From assembly GCF_014451325.2 (NCBI RefSeq), contig NZ_JACSCH020000009.1:62001-126000 (forward strand): a stretch of 64,000 bases of DNA, written 5' to 3'. The notes under the pieces are model-generated. The model worked only from the letters and a program-made list of their open reading frames with translations, searched no databases and was not told the origin of the DNA. How positions within the stretch are numbered: position 1 is the first letter of the stretch; every line of letters starts with the position of its first letter. Shown piece by piece: positions 15,813 through 23,758 of the stretch. This stretch comes from Streptomyces sp. CB02980. Lineage in GTDB: Bacteria; Actinomycetota; Actinomycetes; Streptomycetales; Streptomycetaceae. The position numbers and the translations under genes are program-made.

Positions 15813-16957
15813 CAGCGGCGCCCCTTCGGGAGGCCGAGCAGCCGCTCGGCGATGATGTCGCGCTGGATCTCGTTGGTGCCCGCGTAGAGGGGGCCCGCGA
15901 GGGAGAAGACGTACCCCTCCGCCCACGCGCCGTCCGCGAGCTCGCCGTCCGGGCCCAGGACGTCCAGCGCCGTCTCGTGGAGGGCCAGGTCGTACTCCGA
16001 CCAGAAGACCTTGTTGAGGCTGGACTCGGCCCCCGACGGCGCCCCCGTCGCCAGCCGGGCCGCCGCGCCCGCCGTGAACAGCTGGTACGCGCGTGCCCCG
16101 ATCACCGCGTCCGCCACCCGGTCCCGCAGCGCCGAGTCCGCCGGATCGCCCTCCGTCCGCCAGAGCCGTACGAGCCGGTCGGCGGCGGCGAGGAAGCGGC
16201 CGGGGGACCGGAGCATCAGCCCGCGCTCGTTGCCCGTCGTGGACATCGCGATGCGCCAGCCCTGGCCCGGCTCCCCGATCACGTCCTCGTCCGGGACGAA
16301 CACCTCGTCGAGGAACAGTTCGGCGAAGGCGGGTTTGCCGTCGAGCCGGCCGATGGGCCGGACGGTCACCCCCGGCGCCCGCAGGTCGAACATGAGGTAG
16401 GTCAGGCCCCGGTGGGGCCGGTCCGCGCCGGGGTCGCTGCGGAAGATGCCGAAGGCCCGGTCGGCGAAGGCGGCCCGGGAGGACCAGGTCTTCTGCCCGG
16501 AGAGCAGCCAGCCGCCGTCCGTGCGGACCGCGCGCGAGGTGAGGGACGCCAGGTCGGAGCCGGCCTCGGGCTCGGACCAGGCCTGCGCCCAGATCGTCGC
16601 GCCGTTCGCCATCGACGGCAGCACGCGCGCGCGTTGTTCCGCCGTGCCGTGGTCGAAGAGGGTGGGCGCGAGGAGCTGGACGCCGTTCTGCGAGACCCGG
16701 CCGGGCGCCCCCGCCGCCCAGTACTCCTCCTCGAAGACCAGCCACCGGTCGAGGTCGACGCCCCGGCCCCCGTACTCCTCGGGCCACGAGACCACCGACC
16801 AGCGGGCGGCGGCCAGTCCGGCCTCCCAGGCGCGGTGGGCGGCGAAGCCCTCGGCCGTCTCCAGGGAGGGCAGCGGCTCGGCGGGGACATGGTTCCGCAG
16901 CCACTCCCGGGCCTCCGCCCGGAAGGCCTCCTCGGTCCGCGTGTACGAGAGATCCAT
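15812..16957 (-). CDS. Acyl-CoA dehydrogenase, full-length subunit (FadE31-like)
   Basis: A 381-residue acyl-CoA dehydrogenase with typical motifs: 'SEPEAGSDLASL' at the FAD/substrate strand, 'SGQKTWSS', and the C-terminal 'YAGTNEIQRDIIAERLLGLP'. The Glu used as base in medium-chain enzymes (YEG) is Ala here (YAG), so a Glu elsewhere must act. Its gene overlaps that of the short dehydrogenase subunit by one base, as expected for a heteromeric pair. It is divergent from fadE30 with a KstR2-like box between them, placing it in the steroid C/D-ring set. Substrate specificity is inferred from context. Confidence 0.85.
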   Translation of the reverse strand: MDLSYTRTEEAFRAEAREWLRNHVPAEPLPSLETAEGFAAHRAWEAGLAAARWSVVSWPEEYGGRGVDLDRWLVFEEEYWAAGAPGRVSQNGVQLLAPTLFDHGTAEQRARVLPSMANGATIWAQAWSEPEAGSDLASLTSRAVRTDGGWLLSGQKTWSSRAAFADRAFGIFRSDPGADRPHRGLTYLMFDLRAPGVTVRPIGRLDGKPAFAELFLDEVFVPDEDVIGEPGQGWRIAMSTTGNERGLMLRSPGRFLAAADRLVRLWRTEGDPADSALRDRVADAVIGARAYQLFTAGAAARLATGAPSGAESSLNKVFWSEYDLALHETALDVLGPDGELADGAWAEGYVFSLAGPLYAGTNEIQRDIIAERLLGLPKGRR

Positions 16958-16984
16958 CGGTCACCCCGCCCTCACCCGTTCCCT

Positions 16985-16998
16985 AACAAGTGTTTGGT
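16985..16998. promoter_or_regulatory. KstR2-like operator, divergent fadE promoters
   Basis: AACAAGTGTTTGGT matches the published mycobacterial KstR2 motif (AnCAAGnnCTTGnT, as I recall it) at every fixed base but one. It is centred in the 57-bp spacer between the two divergent acyl-CoA dehydrogenase transcripts, so one site could repress both. A very similar palindrome is found at 27166-27179, upstream of echA20, and the TetR gene encoded at 18970 is the likely ligand-controlled repressor. Confidence 0.75.
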
Positions 16999-17014
16999 AG
17001 GTTAACGTACGGCC

Positions 17015-18151
17015 ATGAGCAGCGTCGAGGAGTTCCGGGCGGAGATACGGGGCTGGCTGAAGACCCACCTCAGCGGCTCCTTCGCCGCCCTCAAGGGGCG
17101 CGGCGGGCCCGGCCGCGAGCACGAGGCCTTCGCCGAACGCCTCGCCTGGGAGCGGCACCTGGCCGCCCACGGCTGGACCTGTGTCGGCTGGCCCGAGGAG
17201 TACGGCGGGCGCGGCGCGAGCGTCGAGGAGCAGATCGCCTTCCACGAGGAGTACGCCCTCGCCGACGCCCCCGCCCGCGTCAACCACATCGGCGAACAGC
17301 TCCTCGGCCCCACTCTCATCGACCACGGCACCGAGGAGCAGAAGGCCCGCTTCCTGCCCCCGATCCGCGCCGTCGAGGAACTCTGGTGCCAGGGCTACAG
17401 CGAACCCGGCGCCGGCTCCGACCTCGCCGCCGTCCGCACCCGCGCCGCCCTGGAGGACGGCCGGTGGGTGGTGAACGGGCAGAAGATCTGGACCTCCCTC
17501 GCCCACGAGTCCCAGTGGTGCTTCGTCCTGGCCCGGACGGAGCCGGGTTCGCGGCGCCACGCCGGGCTCTCGTACCTCCTCGTCCCCCTCGACCGGCCCG
17601 GCGTCGACATCCGGCCCATCGTCCAGCTCACCGGCACCAGCGAGTTCAACGAGGTGTTCTTCGACGGGGCCGTCACCGACGCCGCGAACGTCGTCGGCGC
17701 ACCCGGCGACGGCTGGCGGATCGCCATGGCCACCCTCGGCTACGAACGCGGCGTCTCCACCCTCGGCCAGCAGGTCGGCTTCCGCCGCGAACTCGACGCC
17801 CTCGTCGCCCTCGCCCGCCGCAACGGCGCCGCCGCCGACCCCGACATCCGCGACCGCCTCACCCGCGCCTGGGCCGGCCTCGAGGCGCTCCGCGCCGGCG
17901 CCCTGCGCGGCACCGACCCCTCCGCCGCCAAGCTGTACTGGTCCCACTGGCACCGCGACCTCGGCGAACTCGCCCTGGAGGTGTGCGGCCCCGCCGCCAC
18001 GCTGGCCTCCGGAGCCCCGTACGAACTCGACGACTGGCAGCGGCTGTTCCTCTTCTCCCGTGCCGACACCGTCTACGCCGGATCCAGCGAGATCCAGCGG
18101 AACATCATCGCCGAGCGGGTGCTCGGCCTCCCGAAGGAGCCGCGCCCATGA
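17015..18151 (+). CDS. fadE30: Acyl-CoA dehydrogenase (FadE30-like)
   Basis: A 378-residue acyl-CoA dehydrogenase. Motifs include 'WPEEYGGRG', 'SEPGAGSDLAAV', 'GQKIWTSLAH' and the C-terminal 'YAGSSEIQRNIIAERVLGLP'. As the YEG base is replaced by YAG, the catalytic Glu is probably that of 'GYERGVS', the position used by isovaleryl-CoA-type enzymes. In Mycobacterium FadE30 desaturates the HIP-CoA side chain in steroid C/D-ring degradation; gene order here (fadE30, ipdF, kstR2, fadA6) matches that locus. The start lies 17 bases after a KstR2-like box, and the stop overlaps the next start as ATGA. Confidence 0.87.
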   Translation: MSSVEEFRAEIRGWLKTHLSGSFAALKGRGGPGREHEAFAERLAWERHLAAHGWTCVGWPEEYGGRGASVEEQIAFHEEYALADAPARVNHIGEQLLGPTLIDHGTEEQKARFLPPIRAVEELWCQGYSEPGAGSDLAAVRTRAALEDGRWVVNGQKIWTSLAHESQWCFVLARTEPGSRRHAGLSYLLVPLDRPGVDIRPIVQLTGTSEFNEVFFDGAVTDAANVVGAPGDGWRIAMATLGYERGVSTLGQQVGFRRELDALVALARRNGAAADPDIRDRLTRAWAGLEALRAGALRGTDPSAAKLYWSHWHRDLGELALEVCGPAATLASGAPYELDDWQRLFLFSRADTVYAGSSEIQRNIIAERVLGLPKEPRP

Positions 18152-18954
18152 CCCGTACCCCCGCGCCGCCCTATGTGCAGGGCCACGGACTCCTCGCCGG
18201 GCGGACCGCCGTCATCACCGCCGCCGCCGGAGCCGGCATCGGCGGCGCCACCGCCCGCCGCTTCCTGGAGGAGGGCGCCCGCGTCCTCGTCAGCGACGCG
18301 CACACCCGGCGCCTCAAGGAGACGGAGACCGCGCTCGCCGCCGAGTTCGGCGCGGACGCGGTCGCCTCCCAGCCCTGCGACGTCACCGACGAGGCCCAGG
18401 TCCAGGCGCTGTACGACACCGCAGTACGGCTCCACGGACGCCTGGACATCACCGTCAACAACGCCGGCCTCGGCGGCACCGCCGAGCTCGCCGACATGAC
18501 CGACGAGCAGTGGAACCGGGTCCTCGACGTCACCCTCGGCGGCACCTTCCGCTGCACCCGCGCGGCCCTCCGTCACTTCCGCGAAACGGCCACCGGCGAC
18601 GGCACCGGCGGCGGCGTCGTCGTCAACAACGCCTCCGTCGTCGGCTGGCGCGCCCAGGCCGGCCAGGCCCACTACGCCGCCGCCAAGGCCGGCGTCATGG
18701 CCCTCACCCGCTGCGCGGCCGTCGAGGCCGCCGCGTACGGCGTCCGCGTCAACGCCGTCTCGCCGTCCCTCGCCATGCACCCCCACCTGGCCAAGGTCAC
18801 CACCACCGAACTCCTCGACGAGCTGACCGCGCGCGAGGCCTTCGGCCGCCACGCCGAGCCCTGGGAGATCGCCAACGTCATCGTCTTCCTCGCCGGCGAC
18901 TACTCCTCCTACATGACCGGCGAGACGGTCTCCGTCAGCAGCCAGCACCCGTAG
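18148..18954 (+). CDS. ipdF: SDR family dehydrogenase (IpdF-like)
   Basis: A 268-residue short-chain dehydrogenase with 'TAAAGAGIGGATA' cofactor motif, 'NNAGLGGTAE', Ser in 'VNNASVVGW' and Tyr/Lys in 'YAAAKAGVMA'. In mycobacteria the neighbour of FadE30 and KstR2 is IpdF, which oxidises the hydroxy group of a 5-hydroxy-HIP-CoA intermediate; the gene order here is the same. Its ATG overlaps the fadE30 stop (ATGA). The N-terminal extension 'MTRTPAPPYVQGHGLLAG' before the Rossmann fold is also typical of this family member. Assignment to ipdF rests on family plus synteny. Confidence 0.8.
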   Translation: MTRTPAPPYVQGHGLLAGRTAVITAAAGAGIGGATARRFLEEGARVLVSDAHTRRLKETETALAAEFGADAVASQPCDVTDEAQVQALYDTAVRLHGRLDITVNNAGLGGTAELADMTDEQWNRVLDVTLGGTFRCTRAALRHFRETATGDGTGGGVVVNNASVVGWRAQAGQAHYAAAKAGVMALTRCAAVEAAAYGVRVNAVSPSLAMHPHLAKVTTTELLDELTAREAFGRHAEPWEIANVIVFLAGDYSSYMTGETVSVSSQHP

Positions 18955-18969
18955 GACCAGAATGGACGC

Positions 18970-19599
18970 GTGCCGAACACTCCCCAGAGCTCAAGCAAGA
19001 AGAAGACCCCGGTGAGCGGCGGGCCCGAGCGGCGCCGTGAACTCCTCGACACGGCGGCCGAGGTGTTCGCCGCCCAGGGGTACAACGCCACCACCGTCCG
19101 CAAGATCGCGGACGCCGCCGGCATGCTCGCCGGCAGCCTCTACTACCACTTCGACTCCAAGGAGTCGATGCTCGACGAGATCCTCTCCACCTTCCTCGAC
19201 GAGCTCTGGGAGGGGTACGACGCCGTCCTCGACGCCGGACTCGGGCCCCGCGAGACCATCGAGGCCCTCGTCACCGAGTCCTTCCGCGAGATCGACCGGC
19301 ACCGCGCCGCCGTCGCCATCTACCAGAAGGAGTCCCGGCACCTCACCGACCAGCCCCGCTTCCACTACCTCACCGACTCGCAGCGCAAGTTCGAGAAGGC
19401 CTGGCTCGGCACCCTGGAGCGCGGGGTCGCCGCCGGGGTCTTCCGTGCCGACCTGGACGTCCGCCTGACCTACCGGTTCGTCCGCGACACCGTCTGGGTC
19501 GCCGCGTCCTGGTACCGGCCGGGCGGCCTGCACAGCCCCGAGGAGATCGCCCGGCAGTACCTGTCCATGGTCCTGGACGGAATCGCCGTACGTACGTAA
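18970..19599 (+). CDS. kstR2: TetR family repressor (KstR2-like)
   Basis: A 209-residue TetR regulator. The N-terminal helix-turn-helix reads 'TTVRKIADAAGMLAGSLYYH' followed by 'FDSKESMLDEIL'; the C-terminal helical domain is the ligand pocket. KstR2 proteins repress steroid C/D-ring genes and respond to HIP-CoA. It sits 15 bases after the ipdF-like gene and before the thiolase, exactly as in mycobacteria, and two KstR2-like boxes lie in this window (16985 and 27166). The start is GTG; no strong ribosome site is visible, so translation may depend on the upstream gene. Confidence 0.85.
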   Translation: MPNTPQSSSKKKTPVSGGPERRRELLDTAAEVFAAQGYNATTVRKIADAAGMLAGSLYYHFDSKESMLDEILSTFLDELWEGYDAVLDAGLGPRETIEALVTESFREIDRHRAAVAIYQKESRHLTDQPRFHYLTDSQRKFEKAWLGTLERGVAAGVFRADLDVRLTYRFVRDTVWVAASWYRPGGLHSPEEIARQYLSMVLDGIAVRT

Positions 19600-19658
19600 C
19601 GACGCACGGTCCCGGCACCCGCCCCGTGCGTCCCACCCGACCCACCGGAGGAGTCGCC

Positions 19659-20816
19659 ATGCCCGAGGCCTACATCGTCGAAGCGGTCCGCACGCCCGTG
19701 GGGCGCCGAGGGGGCGGACTCTCCGCCGTCCACCCGGCGGACCTCGGCGCCCACGCCCTGAAGGCCCTCGTCATCCGGGCGGGGATCGACCCGGCAGCCG
19801 TCGACGACGTCGTCCTCGGCTGCCTCGACACCGTCGGGCCGCAGGCCGGCGACATCGCCCGCACGGCCTGGCTGGCCGCGGGCCTCCCCGAGGAGGTCCC
19901 CGGGGTGACCGTCGACCGCCAGTGCGGCTCGTCCCAGCAGGCCGTGCACTTCGCCGCCCAGGCGGTGATGTCCGGCACCCAGGACCTCGTCGTCGCCGGC
20001 GGCGTGCAGAACATGTCGATGATCCCCATCGCCTTCGCCTCCCGGCAGGCCGCCGAACCCCTCGGCCTCACCGGCGGCCCCTTCCACGGCAGCGAGGGCT
20101 GGCGCGCCCGGTACGGCGACGCGCCCGTCAACCAGTTCCACGGCGCCGAGCTGATCGCGGAGAAGTGGCGGATCACCCGCCGCGACCAGGAGGAGTTCGC
20201 CCTCCGCTCGCACGAGCGGGCGCTCCGCGCGATCGACGGCGGCCGCTTCGCGCGGGAGACCGTGGCGTACGGCGACGTCACCGTCGACGAGGGGCCGCGC
20301 CGCGACACCAGCGCGGAGAGGATGGCCGGGCTCCGGCCGGTCGTCGACGGCGGCACCATCACCGCCGCCTGCTCCTCCCAGGTCTCCGACGGGGCGGCGG
20401 CGCTGCTCCTGGCGAGCGAGCGGGCCGTACGGGAGCACGGGCTCACCCCCCGGGCCCGGATCCACCACCTCTCGGCGCGCGGCGAGGACCCGATCCGGAT
20501 GCTGTCCGCGCCGATACCCGCGACCGCCCACGCGCTCAAGAAGACCGGCCTGACCATCGACGACATCGACCTCGTCGAGATCAACGAGGCCTTCGCGCCG
20601 GTCGTCCTCGCCTGGCTGAAGGAGACCGGCGCCGACCCGGCCCGGGTCAACGTCAACGGCGGCGCGATCGCCCTGGGCCACCCGCTCGGCGCGACCGGTG
20701 CGAAACTGATGACGACACTCCTCCACGAGCTGGAACGCACCGGAGGCCGCTACGGCCTCCAGACGATGTGCGAGGGCGGCGGCCAGGCGAACGTCACGAT
20801 CATCGAAAGGCTGTGA
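19659..20816 (+). CDS. fadA6: Acetyl-CoA acyltransferase (thiolase, FadA6-like)
   Basis: A 385-residue thiolase that cleaves 3-ketoacyl-CoA with CoA. The nucleophilic Cys is in 'DRQCGSSQQAV' (about residue 89), the Asn/Glu motif in 'EINEAFAP', the His in 'GGAIALGHPLGATGA', and the second Cys in 'MCEGGGQANV'. ATG at 19659 has GGAGGAG six bases upstream, better than an in-frame start 33 bases earlier. In mycobacteria FadA6 is beside kstR2 and removes acetyl-CoA during HIP breakdown. The last codons are repeated downstream (see the repeat at 20808). Confidence 0.88.
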   Translation: MPEAYIVEAVRTPVGRRGGGLSAVHPADLGAHALKALVIRAGIDPAAVDDVVLGCLDTVGPQAGDIARTAWLAAGLPEEVPGVTVDRQCGSSQQAVHFAAQAVMSGTQDLVVAGGVQNMSMIPIAFASRQAAEPLGLTGGPFHGSEGWRARYGDAPVNQFHGAELIAEKWRITRRDQEEFALRSHERALRAIDGGRFARETVAYGDVTVDEGPRRDTSAERMAGLRPVVDGGTITAACSSQVSDGAAALLLASERAVREHGLTPRARIHHLSARGEDPIRMLSAPIPATAHALKKTGLTIDDIDLVEINEAFAPVVLAWLKETGADPARVNVNGGAIALGHPLGATGAKLMTTLLHELERTGGRYGLQTMCEGGGQANVTIIERL

Positions 20817-20852
20817 TCGGGCCACCGCGGGGTCGCCGGAGGCTGTGATCGG
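20808..20852 (+). repeat. Direct repeat of the thiolase gene end
   Basis: AGGCTGTGATCGG occurs at 20808-20820, where it contains the last Leu codon and TGA stop of the thiolase, and again at 20840-20852 in the spacer, 32 bases later. It is one of four gene ends in this window duplicated downstream. Confidence 0.8.
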
Positions 20853-20968
20853 CTTGGTGATCCGGCGCCGTTCCGCTGTGAGGTCGCCCACGTCGCACCC
20901 TCCTGGTCAGGTCTGATCCGTCCGGGCATCGGTCGGGAGGGGCGGGAAGGTTCCGGGGCGCACTATTG

Positions 20969-21070
20969 TTCCGGTAGAGACATCCGGGGCTCGTACCGCG
21001 CGTTCCGGGAAAAACAGCCGGGGCCCGTATCGCGTGTTCCGGGTAGAGCAGCCGGGGCCCGCACCGTGCA
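20969..21070 (+). repeat. Three tandem 34-bp repeats in the leader of the DEAD-box helicase gene
   Basis: Three imperfect copies of a 34-bp unit run without spacers at 20969-21002, 21003-21036 and 21037-21070. Each begins TTCCGG and contains a variant of AGCCGGGGCCCG. They fill most of the 300-bp gap between the thiolase gene and the helicase gene; nothing coding was seen in this gap. The absence of spacers between copies excludes a CRISPR array. See the adjoining hairpin, whose right arm can pair with any copy. Confidence 0.85.
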
Positions 21071-21086
21071 GGTGCGGGCCCTGGCT
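21050..21086 (+). promoter_or_regulatory. 16-bp hairpin in the helicase 5' leader (possible attenuator)
   Basis: Left arm 21050-21065 and right arm 21071-21086 pair over 16 bases with one G-U, around the loop GTGCA. The left arm is part of the third 34-bp repeat. The hairpin ends 30 bases before the helicase ATG. No T-run follows. Because repeats one and two carry similar left-arm sequence, alternative pairings are possible, as in a switch controlled by the helicase itself. Autoregulation through leaders is known for cold-shock DEAD-box genes; it is inference here. Confidence 0.6.
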
Positions 21087-21116
21087 GTGCCGCGAGCACC
21101 GGCCAGAAAGGCACGC

Positions 21117-22853
21117 ATGACCCGCTCCGAACGCCCCCACAAGCGCAGCCCCCGCACCGCCCAGGCGAAGTCCACGTCACAGCCGAAGGCCTCCCGCGGA
21201 GGGCGCCGTCCCTCCGCGCCGCCGCCGCCGAGCGAGTTCACGCCGCCGGAGACGGTGACGCCCGCCCTGCCCGCGGTGGCCGCCTTCGCCGACCTCGACA
21301 TGCCCGAGGGCCTGCTGCGGACCCTGGGCGAGCAGGGCGTCACGGAGCCGTTCCCGATCCAGGCCGCGACCCTCCCGAACGCGCTGGCCGGCCGTGACGT
21401 GCTCGGCCGGGGGCGTACCGGCTCCGGCAAGACCCTCGCGTTCGGACTCGCGATCCTGGGCCGTACGGCCGGCCGCCGCGCCGAGCCGGGCGCGCCGCTC
21501 GCGCTCGTCCTGGTGCCCACCCGCGAGCTCGCGCAGCAGGTGACCGACGCGCTCACCCCGTACGCCTCCGCGCTGCGGCTCCGCATCACCACCGTCGTCG
21601 GCGGCATGTCGATCAGCCGGCAGTCGTCCGCGCTGCGGCGCGGCGCCGAGATCCTCATCGCCACGCCCGGCCGGCTCCACGACCTCATCGACCGCGGCGA
21701 CTGCCGTCTCGACCAGGTCGCCGTCACCGTCCTCGACGAGGCCGACCAGATGGCCGACATGGGCTTCCTGCCCCAGGTCACGAAGGTGCTGAAGCAGGTC
21801 GAGCCGGGCGGGCAGCGCCTGCTGTTCTCGGCCACCCTCGACCGGAACATCGACCGCCTGGTCAAGATGTTCCTCGACGACCCGGTCGTGCACTCGGTCG
21901 ACCCGTCGGCCGGTGCGGTCACCACCATGGAGCACCACGTCCTGTACGTGGCCGACGAGACCGACAAGAAGGCCGTCACGCTGCGGATCGCGGCCCGCGA
22001 CGGCCGGACGATCCTCTTCCTGGACACCAAGCGGTCCGTGGACCGGCTGGTCAAGCGGCTGCTCGCCAACGGCGTACGGGCCTCCGGCCTGCACGGCGGC
22101 CGCTCGCAGCCGCAGCGCAACCGGACCCTCGACCAGTTCAAGAGCGGTCAGGTCACCACGCTCGTCGCCACGAACGTGGCCGCGCGCGGCATCCACGTCG
22201 ACGACCTCGACATGGTCGTCAACGTCGACCCGCCGATGGACCACAAGGACTACCTGCACCGCGGCGGCCGCACCGCCCGCGCCGGTGAGTCCGGCAGCGT
22301 CTTCACCCTGGTGCTGCCCGAGCAGAAGCGCGACATGGGCCGTCTGATGTCGAACGCGGGCATCAGCCCCCGCACGGCGCAGATCAAGTCCAGCGACGAG
22401 CAGCTCGTCGAGCTGACCGGCGCGCGGGAGCCCTCGGGCGTCCCGGTCGTCGTCGAGACCCCGCAGCCGACCCAGCCGCGCAAGCCCGCCGGCTCCGGTG
22501 CCGGCGGTGGCCGCTCCACCGGCCGTCGTCGCCGTCCCGCCCCGGCCGGAGGCACGGCCGGTACGGGCACGGGTTCGGGCCGTTCCGGAGCCACGGGCAC
22601 GGCCTCGGGCCGCGCCGCGGGCTCCTCGGGCCGTACGTCGGGCTCCGCGGGCCGCACCGCCGGTTCCGCCGGCGGCTCGGGCCGCGCGTCCGGCGGTGGC
22701 CGGGGCGCCGGCTCCGGCACGGGCGGCGGACGCGGTGCCGCCGCGGGCGCCGGAGCCGGTGCCGCCCGCGCCGGGCGTCAGGCCCCGGGCACCAGCCGTT
22801 CGCGCAGCGCGAGCAGCTCGCGGAACTCCAGGCCGAGGCCGTCCGACACGTAA
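21117..22853 (+). CDS. DEAD-box ATP-dependent RNA helicase
   Basis: A 578-residue RNA helicase that unwinds RNA duplexes in ribosome assembly or mRNA turnover. Motifs in order: Q motif 'EPFPIQAATL', I 'GRTGSGKT', Ia 'PTRELAQQ', Ib 'TPGRL', II 'DEAD', III 'SAT', V 'ATNVAARGIHV', VI 'HRGGRTARAG'. The last roughly 130 residues are a Gly/Ser/Arg/Ala-rich tail, likely a disordered RNA-binding region. ATG at 21117 follows AGAAAGG. The leader has three 34-bp repeats and a strong hairpin. The gene overlaps the convergent phosphatase gene by 76 bases at its 3' end. It splits the steroid-catabolism set without an obvious functional link. Confidence 0.93.
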   Translation: MTRSERPHKRSPRTAQAKSTSQPKASRGGRRPSAPPPPSEFTPPETVTPALPAVAAFADLDMPEGLLRTLGEQGVTEPFPIQAATLPNALAGRDVLGRGRTGSGKTLAFGLAILGRTAGRRAEPGAPLALVLVPTRELAQQVTDALTPYASALRLRITTVVGGMSISRQSSALRRGAEILIATPGRLHDLIDRGDCRLDQVAVTVLDEADQMADMGFLPQVTKVLKQVEPGGQRLLFSATLDRNIDRLVKMFLDDPVVHSVDPSAGAVTTMEHHVLYVADETDKKAVTLRIAARDGRTILFLDTKRSVDRLVKRLLANGVRASGLHGGRSQPQRNRTLDQFKSGQVTTLVATNVAARGIHVDDLDMVVNVDPPMDHKDYLHRGGRTARAGESGSVFTLVLPEQKRDMGRLMSNAGISPRTAQIKSSDEQLVELTGAREPSGVPVVVETPQPTQPRKPAGSGAGGGRSTGRRRRPAPAGGTAGTGTGSGRSGATGTASGRAAGSSGRTSGSAGRTAGSAGGSGRASGGGRGAGSGTGGGRGAAAGAGAGAARAGRQAPGTSRSRSASSSRNSRPRPSDT

Positions 22854-23680
22854 CGGAACACGCTCCCGTACGAGGAGCGCAGCTGCTCCAGGGCGGTGTC
22901 GAGGTACTCCGCCCGCACCTCCTGGAGCGGAATGATCAGGGCCGGGTTCTGCATGAGCCCGGCCTGTTTCAATCCCTCCCGCACCCGTGCGTCGTACGTG
23001 GCGCGGAAGGTGTTGGAGGCCAGGTAGTCCGCGCGGGCGAGGGAGTCGGGCACGCCGAGGAGCGTGAGCAGCAGCCAGCCGGTCCAGCCGGTGCGGTCCT
23101 TGCCCGAGGTGCAGTGCAGGAGCAGCGGCCCCCGGCGGGGATCGGCCAGGTCCCGCAGGGTCGCCGCGAAGGCGGCCCGGTTCGCGGGGTCGGTGACGAA
23201 CGTCCGGTACACCTCGCGCATGAACGCGGCCGCCCTACCGCCGCCCAGCATCTCCTCCTGCCGCACCGGGTCGCGCGAGCCGATCGCGGTGAGCAGCTGC
23301 CCGAACAGGCCGTTGTCGGTGACGGGCCGGGGGACCGGGACCGCACCGGCCGGGAGCCGGTCGGCGCCGTCGTAGCCGACCTCCAGGGGGATCCGCAGGT
23401 CGACCACGGTGCCGAGGCCGAGCCCGGCGAGCGTGGCCAGGTCCGCGTCGGTCAGCTTGGCCAGGTGGTCGCCCCGGTAGGCGAGGCCGTACCGGACCCG
23501 GCTCCCGTCGTACGTGGGGTAGCCGCCGAGGTCGCGGACGTTGACCGCGCCCTGGAGCGGGATCTGCCGGATCGGGGGCGCCTGCGGCAACCGGGGGCGG
23601 GCGACCGCCTCCGTGGGCAGGGCGCCGAGCAGGGCGGTGGCGCCGGTGGCGGTGAGCAACGCGCGTCGAGACAGGTGCAC
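22778..23680 (-). CDS. Tat-exported tyrosine phosphatase (PtpB-like)
   Basis: A 300-residue protein-tyrosine phosphatase. The catalytic P-loop is 'HCTSGKDRTG' with Cys190; 'NVRDLGGYPTYDGSRV' near residues 47-62 is the family's N-terminal signature, as in mycobacterial PtpB. A twin-arginine signal peptide 'SRRALLTATGATALLGALP' shows export, so it acts outside the membrane on phosphoproteins, phosphoinositides or other phosphoesters. The GTG start at 23680 has AAAGGAG seven bases upstream. Its 3' end overlaps the helicase gene tail to tail by 76 bases. Confidence 0.9.
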   Translation of the reverse strand: MHLSRRALLTATGATALLGALPTEAVARPRLPQAPPIRQIPLQGAVNVRDLGGYPTYDGSRVRYGLAYRGDHLAKLTDADLATLAGLGLGTVVDLRIPLEVGYDGADRLPAGAVPVPRPVTDNGLFGQLLTAIGSRDPVRQEEMLGGGRAAAFMREVYRTFVTDPANRAAFAATLRDLADPRRGPLLLHCTSGKDRTGWTGWLLLTLLGVPDSLARADYLASNTFRATYDARVREGLKQAGLMQNPALIIPLQEVRAEYLDTALEQLRSSYGSVFRYVSDGLGLEFRELLALRERLVPGA

Positions 23681-23732
23681 GGCCGGACTCCTTTGCGGCT
23701 CAAGGGGGTTGAGGGTGGGCGGTGCGGCATGG

Positions 23733-23758
23733 GGGTCACTCGTCCGGGTCACTCGTCC
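23733..23758 (-). repeat. 13-bp tandem duplication over the ipdC stop codon
   Basis: GGGTCACTCGTCC is present twice in a row (23733-23745 and 23746-23758). The gene-proximal copy contains the ipdC stop codon (TCA on this strand, 23749-23751) and the last two codons; the distal copy is an exact duplicate in the spacer. It is one of four such gene-end duplications here. Confidence 0.85.

Noticed and set aside
20969..21070. Repeat array considered as CRISPR
   Set aside because: Three units directly abut with no spacers, no cas genes are present, and the units pair with the adjacent hairpin arm.
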